Source: Calycina herbarum (taxonomy: Eukaryota > Ascomycota > Leotiomycetes > Helotiales > Pezizellaceae). From it: a stretch of 64,000 nt of DNA. A model generated the notes under the pieces. The model was not told where the DNA came from. It was given only the letters and a program-made list of their open reading frames with translations, and searched no databases. The DNA lies in the NCBI GenBank assembly GCA_001414485.1, contig LLEY01000037.1, positions 248,001-312,000 on the forward strand. Reading direction: 5' to 3'. Below are positions 12,521 through 24,000 of the stretch, piece by piece. Positions within the stretch are counted from its first letter, which is position 1, and each line of letters starts with the position of its first letter. The position numbers were made by a program, and so were the translations under genes.

Positions 12521-14273
12521 TTTATTACTTTAGAATATAATTAAACAACTATAATATATTAAATTAACTAAAACTACTTAGAATCTAATAAACTAGATAT
12601 ATCTATAGCCTCTTAACAAGTTCGTATATTATAACTAGTCTTTTTATAAGTGCTATACCGTCGTCTAGAGAGTTATCTCTTATTTTACCTCCTCTTCTTA
12701 GAACGTCTATCGCGTCGAGCCTGTTCCTCTGCCTTCTTTTAAGCTAATTCGTCCTACGTATCCTCTATAGTAAGTATACCTCCTTAATAGACCCGAGTCT
12801 TTTTAGCCCTATAACGCTTACTAAGGGCTTTATTTGCTACTTGAAGAGTACGGACCTCTGCTAACAAAAAGGTTACTTTATATACTAACCGCTCTATACT
12901 CTTTGCTAACGTAGCAACTATTTGAAAAATAGGCGTTAGCGAGCTTCCTTAATAACGTATAATATAATTCTTAACTAAAGTTGTTTATAAAAGAGTATTA
13001 ATTAGATTATAAGAGGTCTATAAGACCTAAGAGTCAGCGTCTACAGAAGAGGGGCTAGTAGGTATAGGAGTTTATAATCGGATATTAAGCTTTAATATTA
13101 TAGCTTAGAGATAAAAAGGTACTAAGCTAGCTCCGTAGAATCTAGCCTAGGCGTTTTAGACTGTTATTAATTCTAAATACGCTGCTTTAAAAGCGAGAAA
13201 GAACTCGATCTTAGTAATATAGTTAATATAAGCTTTAATAAAAGTCTTAATTTAGCAACTATATACCTGTTTTAATATACTAAAACACCTAACGTCGAGT
13301 AGCTAGGTAAGATAAGAAGAGTAAGAAGGTAGGCAAAGAGTTATAATATTATAAGTCTTATAATACTCTTGGAATTCAGCTGATTCGTAACTCTTATATC
13401 TATCTAATACTAGTATTCGATATAGACCTCTTATATAAGCAGTAGTATACTTATCGAAGTACTAAAGCTATTCTAGACCTATCTTATTATTTATCTATCT
13501 ATTGTTTATAGGTTTAATAACCTAGTCGTATAGGAGGCCGCTCTTAGTATACTAATTCTCGAGATAATTCTTCTCTTAAATTACTAAAAATAGAGACACG
13601 TCTTAACTCTCGCTATTTATATAAGTAATTACTATAGCCTATTCTCGATTACCTAGCTAAACTGCCTTATCTCTACTACGTCGATCAGCGTATATAATAA
13701 CTATAGCTAGGCTTATAATACCTATTATAAAGCCTGTTTTATCAAAGTTATAGAAGTTATAATCTAAAACACTGTATTTTACTCTTATATTCTCTATAAG
13801 TTAAAACCACGCGCTAATAAGCTCTGGATCTTCGTATAAGGCTCTTTAAAAGTCGTAAACACGATTAAAACGTGTCTTTAATTCTAGTCGACGTTATATA
13901 AATCGAGATACCTAGAGCTTACTAACGCGTCTTCTCTCTCGCGATTCGAGGATATAATTCGCTATATCTTCTATACTAGCTAGCCGGGGCGTAAATCCTC
14001 TTATATCTAGATTAAGTATATATCGAATAATTACCTCCTTCTCTAGGTTATTTAATTTAAGGTTTAGTAGTAGACGTTTATAAAGAGTAGTATAACTGTT
14101 TATTTAAAGTCGAAGCGTAGATTTAGGAATATTATAGATTTTCGTAGTAGACCGACGACTTAGCTTTTTAGTTATATAGATAGCCTCGATAGCTAAGATA
14201 ATTCGTACTTCTTACGTTTGAATTTCTATTTAAGACGGTTAAGAAAACGCGTGTTAAAGTTAGAGTATAGTTA

Positions 14274-14327
14274 GTAGAGGAAAAGTACGCAGAGTACTAA
14301 TATACGTAGAGTACTAATAAACTACGT
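14274..14327 (-). repeat. Right terminal inverted repeat of pogo-1
   Basis: It is the inverted partner of the left end, differing mostly by transitions of the RIP type. Confidence 0.85.
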
Positions 14328-14917
14328 TAGATGTTTATTATCTTTAGTAGTACTAATTTATAATTTAAAGGTCTCTTAACTCGTTTAATTTTAAATAGTC
14401 CTAGTTTTTTATAATCTAGTTTATTACTTAGTCTTTTTATATTAATATTTTTCTATACTAAATAAGCTTTATTCCTCTCTTTTAATATTAGCTCTTAACT
14501 ACGTTGTTTATTATAGTAGTATACGTTTCTTTTAACTACGAACTATAAATCCTTTATAAGTTCTTTATATAGACTTTTGATTTTTAAGACGTAAATATAA
14601 GTAAGTTAATTATTAATAGTTATAAACAGTAGTTCTTAATATACTAATAATTTATATCTATAATTAGTATAGAATAGTATAATAAGTATTATTTCTATTA
14701 CTAAACTATTATAGATAAACTATACTAAGAGCAGTAGTTCTACCTAGTTATCTTACTAATAGTTTATATAATAACAAAGGTATATTTTAACTACTTAATT
14801 CATCTGTTCGTTTTCTTTATTTATTTAAGAGTAAAAAGCTATAAAGAGCTTTCTTTTTATATTTAATCGTTTTATAAGAATAATCTAAAATTTTAAGATA
14901 AAGAGTTTATCTCTATC

Positions 14918-15088
14918 TATTAGTTCGACTGAGTAGTCGATAGCTTGATATAAAAAGAGTATATATTCTTATAACTATCGTTGATATATACTAAGTAAAG
15001 TTTATACTCGGTTCTACTTAAATACCTGCTCTTCTTATTAAGCGAGAAGAGCACGTAGAAGTGCTAACCACTTATATATATACCGACA
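14918..15088 (-). repeat. 3' LTR of the Copia element
   Basis: It is 171 bp and matches 38935-39105 with mostly transition differences. It carries an inverted repeat around GCTCTTCT...AGAAGAGC (15029-15056). Outer flank CTATC. Confidence 0.9.
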
Positions 15089-15299
15089 CTAGTACTTCTT
15101 TAAAGTCGGTAGAAGTAGTACTCTAAAAATTATTAAAATCAGTCTTATCCTCTCTAATTAGACATAGTACTTAGTTCTATATCCTAGATTACTCCTTACT
15201 TCGTTCTACCTATTCTATAAGCTTTATATCTAGCTTATTTGTGTTAATCAGTCTTTAGAGAGCGTTGTAACAGTCCTCTTTTGTTATAGTATCCGCGGG

Positions 15300-17955
15300 G
15301 TTACTTTTACTATCTATCTATTTAATCTCGTTAATCTCTCTTAGCTTATATACCTCTCTTAAGTATATAACGTCAATTATTAAACGCTTCTCTTTAGTAG
15401 TTCCTAGTGTAGCTATACACTTATATATAGACTTCGAGTTAGTATATATAATAAGAGAGACTTTGATAGAAAGGATGCTTTCTAGGGTTAACTTAATAGA
15501 AGCGGCAGCGTTAAAACCAGAACTTATTATATATAACTCTAAGGCTAAAACGCTACGAGTTACACGCTTATACTTAGTAGAAGACTAGTATAAGATGTTA
15601 GCGTTATCGTCCTTATCTACGAGTGTAATTACGTATCTAATTTAGGATAATAGATCCTTGTTATTCGTAAAAGAGCTGTCTATAAAAGCGTAAAGCTTAA
15701 GCGAGTTCTTATCTAATTTAACATACGTAAGGCCTCTTATAGCGTTATCGATTTACTACTAGATACGTTTATTAAGAAGGTTAATATCGTTCTTTTGCGG
15801 ATCGGTTATCTAGGCAGCGTAGAATAGGTTAAATATAGCTTCCGGTTAGGATACAGTTGCTAGATATACCTCTTAAGCACGCTGTATAACGTATTATTCT
15901 TTAGTAGATACTATATAGGATAGTCTCTTAGTATTAACAGTTATAGCTAGCGAGTTTTATACTAAGTTTAAGCTTTTAGCGTAATCCTAGGAGAGTATAA
16001 TTAAGCTGTCTAGGTGCTTAGTAATAAGGCCTCTATTAAACTTGATTAGGTAGTTTATCGTAAGCTGTTCTCTTTTCTTAGACGAGAAGCCGGCTTCCTT
16101 AATTACTTATTCTTCCTTAGCGAGAAAGACAGCATTTATAAGTATAAGAGTATCGTTAGTTTAAAGTTCTATTATACTAAAAGAGTTGCTCTCTTTAGTA
16201 TATAAAAGACAGAGGTCGAAGGTAGATTAGAGTATAGAAAGCTTGTCTATATAGTACTTCTAGTATGTTATAAGCTAGTGGTTACTAGCTTCTGGGATAC
16301 TATATAAGAGCTTAATTACTTTAAGGAATAAACCCTTCTACTGTAGATATCTCTTTAGCGGTTATACGAAGAACTTCCGGTTTAGTTCTATTAGAGATTA
16401 GGTATATACTTATATAATATCTCGACTCTAGACTTGAAGTTCTAAGAAGATAGTTATTAGTACTAATATTATCCTTTAGCTAACTCTCTAGATAGTAGAA
16501 GCTTATATAAGTACTAGTGACTTCCTAGTATCGTTATATACTTGAATAACAAGTCTTAACTTTGTAAAAGCAAGTACTATACTCTTAAGTTTAATATTAT
16601 CGACGAATTAGAATCTAAAGATCCTAGTATCTAAAGATATATCCTCTTAGGTAATTACCTTAAATACACTATAGTCTATAAGACTATTAATTTTCTTTTA
16701 GTATAACTCGACGTAAATTATACTATCGTTAGCTATAAATACTTTAATATCGTAGTTATCTTCTATAGAGGAGATAAAGGTCTCGATATTAGTTAAAGTA
16801 ACGTATTCCTTAGTATTATTATCTAAGGCCTCGACGTCTATCTCTTATATTAGGGTATTAGAAGACTAGTATAGCCTTAGATACTTTCGTAGTCTTCCTC
16901 GTCTACGTTTTTAAATTTGACTTAGACTTGATATTAGCTTTGAAAGAAGGCCTTGTCTCGGTTATAGCTCCGGTAGATCTATATAAATATCCTGTCGTTC
17001 TAGAAGCTGCTAGAGTTAGTAGCGAGTTTGAGGTCGAATTAGAGGATCTTATTCGTGATTTTATAAGCGGGGTAGAGCCTCCTTATCCTTCTGATACTAG
17101 TGAGCTTATAGAGTCGTGTCTAATACTACTAGTTTAAGAGTTTCAGAGGTTTTCTTAAAGTACGGTTTTACTACTGTAGATCTAAATCTTATAGGTCTAC
17201 TTAGTAGTATTATAATATAGTCCTCGTTCTCTATCTCTTATAGCGGAAAAGGTTCTGTCTAGAATTTCTTATATTCTCGCTAAATAAGAACTTCTATACT
17301 AAGCGGCAAGTTCTTGATTCTATTCGGTAATAGACTGTTTCACGTATAAAGAGTATTATTAACTTGTCGTTTAGCAAGTAGCTTATAAGCTTCCTTAGTA
17401 GCCTTCTTATATATCTCGGATCTCTAGGATATTATCTATAATAGAGCATTACTCTCGGCTATACGAGGATAAGCACTATATACTAGTAAGATAGGAACTA
17501 ATCCGTTTAGTCCTACTATATTATTAATAGCTTTAAATACTATTTATAGTACTAAAGTTCTTACGAGTTCCAGCTGTTATTCTCGAATAATCGAGTATAT
17601 ACGCCTAATTAGTCCGTAGTATCGTTCTACTATACTAATAGAGTTATATACCTTAACTAGTACTATTCTAACCTTAATTCCTATTAAGCTAGCGTATCTC
17701 TTAAACTCTTTAGTAACGAAGTTCCTCTCTTCGTCTATAGTAATATAATCTAGAGGTTCTAAGTAGGTGTTTATCTAGCACTTCTAGAGGATCTTCTATA
17801 CGCTCTTTATACTTATATCTAGTAGAAACTCTCCGGATTAGTACTAAGTCGCTTAGTCTATAATATATAGAACTCCTCTTCCTTCTAAAAAGAAGACGTC
17901 TATAATAGTATTATAATTAAACTCGATATTATTATAGAGTGTAAACTTAAACCGG
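15300..17955 (-). pseudogene. Copia pol remnant: integrase, reverse transcriptase, RNase H
   Basis: This is the C-terminal two thirds of a Copia polyprotein on the minus strand, with many TAG/TAA codons where Trp or Gln is expected. The RNase H part (15300-15700) is best preserved. The part at about 17650-17950 reads like the integrase core (GxLYIIDxATxxQSGEFL-type stretch). The frame continues at 28512 and above, beyond the TRIM and LINE. A short plus-strand ORF at 16928-17137 is a shadow of this region. Confidence 0.75.
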
Positions 17956-17960
17956 CTAGG

Positions 17961-18113
17961 TGTGACAGCCGTCACGTGGCTGGAGGTCACGTGGGCGGTG
18001 TTACACCGGGATTCCTATTAAGTAGTAGAATAGCGAATTAGTCTATCGATTAATTCTTATGCCTTTTAGCCGGCTAACGTACTAGTAAAAGCTATTTATT
18101 TACGTCTATTATA
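17961..18113 (+). repeat. Left terminal repeat of the TRIM
   Basis: It is 153 bp, starts TGTGACAGCC and ends GTCTATTATA. It contains the palindromic stretches CAGCCGTCACGTGGCTG and GGTGTTACACC. Confidence 0.85.
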
Positions 18114-18400
18114 GAAGAATTAATCTAACCTATAACCGAGGGTCTAAGAACTAGTTAGTCGGCCCGGGGTTAGCCTACTAAGCGAGGACTTGGTTACTTA
18201 AAGATACTATAGTTCTAAGTAGAGTGGCTAGCGTATTACGTATATAGTATATCTAGTAAAATTATACTATTAGCTTCGGCCTTCTTATATAAGTACTCTC
18301 GAGGATATAGGCGATTACTCTACGAGGCTTATTTAGTCTTATAGTTAACTACTTACGCTTACGAACAGCTAAGGGCTAGCTGTCTTAGAAGCGAGGATAG

Positions 18401-18553
18401 TATAACAGCCGTTACGTAGCTGGAGGTCACGTAGGCGGTGTTACACCGGGATTCCTATCAAGTAGTAGAATAGCGAATTAGTCTATCGATTAATTCTTAT
18501 GCCTTTTAGCCGGCTAGCGTACTAGTAAAAGCTATTTATTCACGTCTGTTATA
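18401..18553 (+). repeat. Right terminal repeat of the TRIM
   Basis: It is 153 bp, nearly identical to the left repeat apart from transitions at CA/TG sites, and is followed by CTAGG. Confidence 0.85.
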
Positions 18554-18656
18554 CTAGGTAACTTTCTATACTTCTAGTAGTATTTATAGTACTTCGTAAG
18601 ATACTATAATATATCTTAATTAACATCGTAACTAGCCTTCTCTAGTACACGTTATA

Positions 18657-18680
18657 TTTATTTATTTATTTATTTATTTC
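18657..18680 (+). repeat. TTTA microsatellite, 3' tail of the LINE
   Basis: It holds five to six TTTA units directly after the left copy of the target duplication. On the LINE strand this is a short (AAAT)n tail. Confidence 0.85.
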
Positions 18681-18699
18681 TATTTAACGTTAAGCGGAT

Positions 18700-20600
18700 T
18701 CTAGCTCGCGTAGGCTAGGTCCTAGAAAGTCCTAGTGTTAAGCAAATGACGCTAGAGTGGTGCTCTAGGCTATAGAGGGTGTAAAAGAAAGTACGCTAAT
18801 TTATAAGAGATAGTTTAAAGAGAAGCCCTACTTCCGGAACAGCTCTCGTTCTTAATTAGTTTAAAAGTATCGTAAGAGGCAGATCTTAGTATAAAACTTT
18901 GTCTTATAGTAGACCTTGTAAAAGAGTTCTTTATAGTATAGGCTAAAGAGAAGTTGTAGATTCCTCTTAGCCTTTGTAAGTAGTTCCGAGGCTACTCTAT
19001 TTACTAGCTAGCAAAAGAGAAGGTGGAATTAAGTTTTTCCTCTACTATACTTATACTTACCCGAGGTAAGTAGTATGTCGAGGTAGAAGAAGCGAAGGTG
19101 ATATAGGTTAAAGTCTCTATAGCTAGAGCGAGCTACGATTAGGCGAGCTAGGACCTCTCTTAGTAGGTGAAGTATCTTTAGCTTTAAGAACCAGTTAACA
19201 AGCCCTAGGTCTTTGTATAGACTAGGAGCTGTAGTATTCTAGAGCTTCTTTATAAGCTAAGTCTCTAACTCTTTAACCTCTCTCTTAAGTGTAGTAGTAC
19301 AGAGTAGAGAAGAAGAAGAAGGAGAAGAAGACAAAGAGTTAAGCGAAAGTAGCCGAGCGCCTCTCTCTATAGCTCTATCCGCTATCTCGTTCCCTTTGAT
19401 TCCTATATAACTAGGGCACTACCTAGTACAAACTTTCCTAGGGTATAATAGAGCTAACTCGTTAACTCTATTAAAGGTCTCTTATAAGGTGCCGTAAGAC
19501 CGGTAGGTTAGTTGTAGTATTACTTCGAGGTTATTAAGACAGATCTAGCACTTCCTAGCTAGGGGCTAGAAGGAAGAGGAGATAGCTAGTTCTAGTCTAT
19601 AAAGAGCAGCTCTAGCCTCTATATCGTAGATCTCAAGTACTATACCGAAGGAGTAAACCTTAGTGTTAAGGATAGCTCCCTCTCTTATTAGACAGACACC
19701 TTCGCCAGTTCTCTTATCGTCTAAGCGAGAGCCGTCGGAGAAGACAACTAGGTCTATATTAGGGACAGTAGTAAGGAATTCAAGGAATCTAGCTTTATAA
19801 GAGTCCTTAGTTCCTCCGGAGTCAGGCCCTTCTATTTCTAGAAAGCGAGCTTGCCGGTCAAAGCCTCTATTCCACGGTAGGTCTTAGAGGGGGTCGATCT
19901 CTTTAGAGAGAGAGGGAGCCTTGTAAGCACGATAAGTAAGCCTAGCTTTAGAGCAAGGGTTATTAGTATAACGTTTCAGTAGGTGAGCTAGGTTAAGTCG
20001 TCGAGTCCTAGCTTCGAGTGCTTTACTTCTACTTATAAGACTAATCTTAGAGGTAAGAAGGCTAGATTCTATAAGAAGTACTAAGGTAGGAGTAGTCTTA
20101 TATACTAGGAGGATAATCCTAGTATACTTAGCTACTACTCTATCTAGTAGAGTGAGATAGCGGCTAATTCGGTTGTTTTTTATACTCTATACCTAGCTCT
20201 CTCTTACCCTAGCACGTCCGGGGAACCAGGTCTCGCTTCCGAAGTAGGCGATAGACAGTATATAAGCAGTAGTAGCTTGTTTAAGTAAGTGTGAGAGAGA
20301 GCCTTATATAGTGTTTGTTATTCCCTTTAAAGCACTAGCTACTAGTGTAGCCTTGCTAGCTATCCTTCTAACGTGGCTATAGAAGGTAAGACAAGAGTTA
20401 AAGAAGATACTAAGCTACCGAAGCTCTTATATAGGTTCTATTGTTTTTCCTTCTACTATAATAGAAGGAGGGGGCTAGATACCTCTTCCCTTTTGCTTTC
20501 TCTTACGAGAGAAGTAGATAAGTTTAGACTTCTTAGTATCAAAGGTAATCCCCTCTTCTATCTCCTAAGCTAGTGTACTAGCTACCTGTTTTATAAGGAC
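18700..20600 (-). pseudogene. LINE pol remnant, RNase H part
   Basis: Read on the minus strand, about 19760-19600 gives a ribonuclease H start (FSDGSRLDDKRTGEGVCL, with the first catalytic Asp), then an IEARAALYRLELA-like segment with the second acidic residue. Around 19430-19340 it reads GIKGNEIADRAIERGARLL, the third motif. In-frame stops interrupt it. It continues from the reverse transcriptase at 27333-28496 across the Gypsy insertion. Confidence 0.75.
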
Positions 20601-20605
20601 TGTAG

Positions 20606-21039
20606 TGTCACGAATCACGTGCACACGTGATGAGTGAAGACCAGGCGGCGTCCTAACAGGTTAAGTACTATCGGAATACTCTTATAGCAGATAGGGATCG
20701 GTTAGGTTAGCTAAGCAATCTAGGGATTTCCTTTGGTTATAATTACGTAATAAGAGTTCGCTAGACGGGGCGACAGGTCTAGCAGTCTAGCAGCGACGGA
20801 GCGACTAAGCTAGCAAGCTAGTACGAGGAAGGAAACTTCTATATATACTAGCATATCTACTATTTAGATAGGAGCTTCGTACTCAACTTTAGTTATTAAT
20901 CTTATTATCTTGTTTAATATCTTTAATATAAGTAACAAGTTCACTTCTAAGTGAACAACCTAGTGTATTTATACTTCTTACTATATACTAACCTTTGAGA
21001 CTTAGTTACCTTTGTTTAGTTCGTTTAAGTTTCGTTATA
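20606..21039 (+). repeat. 5' LTR of Gypsy-1
   Basis: It is 434 bp, starts TGTCACGAATCACG and ends TTTCGTTATA, and is much less mutated at its left end than the 3' copy. Confidence 0.93.
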
Positions 21040-21069
21040 CTTTAAGCACCTACTTAGAAGATCGCTACT

Positions 21070-24000
21070 ATGTTAGCAACCTCTTCTACTCTGAGAACCA
21101 CTCTACTAAAGCCAGCTGCGGACCCACTAGTTGCACTAGTTACTACTCTTCGAGAGGAAGTGAAACTTCCTCTTCTAAAGCCGTTTAATAGCTTACCTAA
21201 GAAACTAGCCGAGTTCTTAATAAAAGCTTCCCTCTACTTAAACTTTTATTATACTTAGTTTAGAAATGAAACTAACTAGGTTATATAGTTGTCTACCTGT
21301 CTTAAAGAGGCAGCTTATAACTGGTTAGAACTATATCTAGAGGATTACTAGGCGAATAAAACAGCTAAGGGAAAAGTCTCTCTTTAAATGTCTAAGAAGA
21401 TAAGGGATTTGTTTAAAAATGTTTAAGGGTTTAGAGATAGAATTAACTAAGCTTTTAAGGATGTTAATAAGAAAAAGAAGGTAGTTAGAGCTTTATATAC
21501 ACTTAGGCAAAAGGGGTTAGCTGCTAAATATACTATATAATTTTAATAGTACTCTATATAGATAGAATAGAACGACGAAGTATTATATAAATAATTCTAT
21601 CATAGACTTAAGAATAATATAAAGAATAAAATCGTATAAAAGGATTTTCTAGATATATTAAATAAATTAATAAATAACGTAATTAGGATTAATAACTGTA
21701 TTTATAAAAGGAATCTAGAAAAGAAAGGAAGTTATAGTTATTAATATAGAAAGGGTAGACGAAAAGATTATAGAGACTCTATAGAAATCGATACTACCTA
21801 GAAATTATAGGTTTTAAGGAAGGAATCTAAGAAAGAAAACTCCTAGAGAGGAGGACTATCCTAGAAAGAGCGAAATCATCGACGTAAGTAGAACTTATAT
21901 TATAACTATAGTCTTCCTAGCTATAGAGCAAATAAGTATAGTAAGAAGAAAGACTCTAAAGGGAAATAAGCTAATACTACTATCTAAAAAGAAGTAGCTT
22001 TACTAGAAAAAATCGAACTTACAGACGAAGAACTCGAGGCTAGAGGCTATAGCACGTAAAATAAAACAGATACTATAGATATAACAGCAGGTACTATATA
22101 CTTATAGCTAAACAAAGGAATTAAGTTATAAGTTAGTAAGGTATAGAACACTGATAATAATAGGGATCTATTACTTAAAGAATATTATAATATATAGTTA
22201 GAAATAGATTACGAATTACCTCTTTAGGTAGAATATAAATCACTACTATTAATAAGTTTATTAGAGTCGTTGGAATCGATATCCGACTCGTTAGAGGTAG
22301 ACCTAGGAATATATAAGCTTAAATAAGGTAAAATATAGGCATTTATTAGAATCTTTAAAAGAGAGAATAGATAGGTATATATAGAAAACTAGAAACCTGA
22401 TTTCTAGAGCTTATATTCTACTTAAGAAATTAACTCTACTATTTTAACTACTTATAAAATAGTTTAGAATAAATAGGATAGAATAACTTTAGTAAGCCTT
22501 ATTACTAGAAGGGAAACCATCGAATTTAAAGAACCTAGACTAAAATAAGTAGTATCTAATAAGCTATCTAGTATACCTGAGATAAGAGATATTTAGATAG
22601 TTGTAGATATATAAGAAGAAACCAGCTTATAGTAATAGCAGGGTTCTAACGACTTTATAAGACGTCCTAAACCTAGTTTTTTAGGTACGCTACCTAATAG
22701 CAAGGAAACTATACTAGAAATAAGAGGCTAGTATACTATGGTTACTTTAGTTAGAAAAGTTAGAGTAATATTTTAAGAACTAAGAAGTAGAAAATTATTT
22801 AGTATAATCTTCTAAGAGATAAACGAATATAATATAGATTAAGAAACGGAGTTAGTATAAAGAGAGCTCTACTAACTAATAATTAGAGAATTAAACGCTA
22901 CCTCTAGAGAAAATTAACTTATAGTAATAGTGAAGATAAGAGGAAAGGAACTCTAAGTCTTAATTAATTTAGAAGTAATAGGCAATTTTCTTTCTCTAAT
23001 AGCTTAAAAGAAGCTGAACGTTCTAATTAAAGGTATAAGGCTATACTGCTTAGGAGTAGTTAATAGAATAGACGTTGTATACTAGGATAGAATTATTAAT
23101 TAGTAAACTATTCTAATAAAGATTACTATTAAAGGATACTACTTAGATATATAATTTAATATTATTAAAATAGGAAGTAAGGAAGCGATACTTAGTATAC
23201 TATAGATTAAGGAACATAATCTAGATATTAATTAGAAGGCTTAAATAATAACCTTTAGTTAATATAATTATATAGGTTTGTAATTATAACTTTAAGGCTA
23301 GAACGAGGTTAGCGCTACCTCTTCTAAGATACTAGGACACCTTGCCTAAGGTCTTCTACAGGTTAGTAGAACAGCTGATAACGAAATACCTATATAGTAT
23401 AGAGAATTTAGAGCTTTGTTTAAGAACCTAGAAGACTTACGAGCCTTGCTAGAACATTGCTTATAAGATTATAAGATTAAGCTAAAAGAGGATTATCACC
23501 TCTCGAAGTAGAAGCTTTGGTTATATAACTAGAAAAGCCTATAGAGAATAGAAAGTTATATAAGAGAAGGTATTAAAAGGGGATATATTAGAAAGTCTAA
23601 TTTACTAATTACCTTAAACATGCTTATTATTAAGAAGAAAGACAACCTAGATAGAAGGGTATATGTTGATTACCGAGAAGTAAATCACACTATAGTTAAG
23701 AACGCTTATCCGCTACTACCTAGCTAATACTTATAAGACAAGTTAGGTAAGGTAGTACGATTTACGAAATTAGATTAACGAAACGCTTATAGACTTATAA
23801 GAATAAAAGTCAGAGACGAATAGAAGATAGTATTTACCTTACTATCGAGCCTTTATAAATATATAGTTATACTATTTAGACTTTATAATATACTAGCTAT
23901 ATATTAGAAACAGAATAATAACATTTTAGAAGATCTTTTAAGAGTAATAGTAATCTATTACCTAGATAATATATTAATCTTCTTAAAAAAAGAAGAAGAA

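Larger units (their letters stand above)
12467..14327 (-). mobile_element. pogo/Fot1-type DNA transposon (pogo-1), RIP-degraded
   Basis: This 1,861-bp element lies in the chromodomain region of Gypsy-A, with TA duplicated at 12465-12466 and 14328-14329. Its ends are about 54-bp inverted repeats that begin ACGTGGTTTATTAGTACTC (left) or ACGTAGTTTATTAGTACTC (right). The minus strand reads, across stops, as a fungal pogo transposase. Visible features are a YNFDKTGFIIG segment with the first catalytic Asp (about 13750), LVLDRYKSYESAEFQ with the second (about 13410), LPSYSSYLTQLLDV with the third (about 13300), and a Lys/Arg-rich C-terminus. The empty site is seen in the other Gypsy copies (for example near 25960 and 35350). 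It is inactive because of stops. Confidence 0.88.
17961..18553 (+). mobile_element. TRIM-like miniature LTR retrotransposon
   Basis: This is a 593-bp unit with two 153-bp direct terminal repeats (17961-18113, 18401-18553) around 287 bp of apparently non-coding DNA. CTAGG flanks it on both sides (17956-17960, 18554-18558), a perfect 5-bp target duplication. A purine tract (AGAAGCGAGGATAG, 18387-18400) lies directly before the right repeat, where a polypurine tract should be, which sets the plus-strand orientation. The right repeat has more RIP-type changes (TGTGACAGCC became TATAACAGCC). It has no coding capacity, so it must have been moved by another element's enzymes. I do not recognise the family. 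Confidence 0.85.

Noticed and set aside
14918..15088. Rho-independent terminator from the GC-rich hairpin
   Set aside because: It is inside a retrotransposon LTR of a eukaryote, and the partner LTR has the same hairpin; it is part of the LTR.
16928..17137. 69-codon plus-strand ORF in the Copia region
   Set aside because: It lies opposite the Copia reverse transcriptase/integrase remnant and has no features of its own; it is a shadow frame.
17961..18553. MITE (DNA transposon) reading of this unit
   Set aside because: The terminal repeats are direct, not inverted, the target duplication is 5 bp, and a polypurine tract is present; this is an LTR-type element.
18657..18680. Telomere-like repeat
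   Set aside because: The unit is TTTA, not TTAGGG, and it follows a 15-bp target duplication; it is the LINE tail.
20373..20573. 66-codon plus-strand ORF
   Set aside because: It is antisense to the LINE pol remnant and has no recognisable domain.
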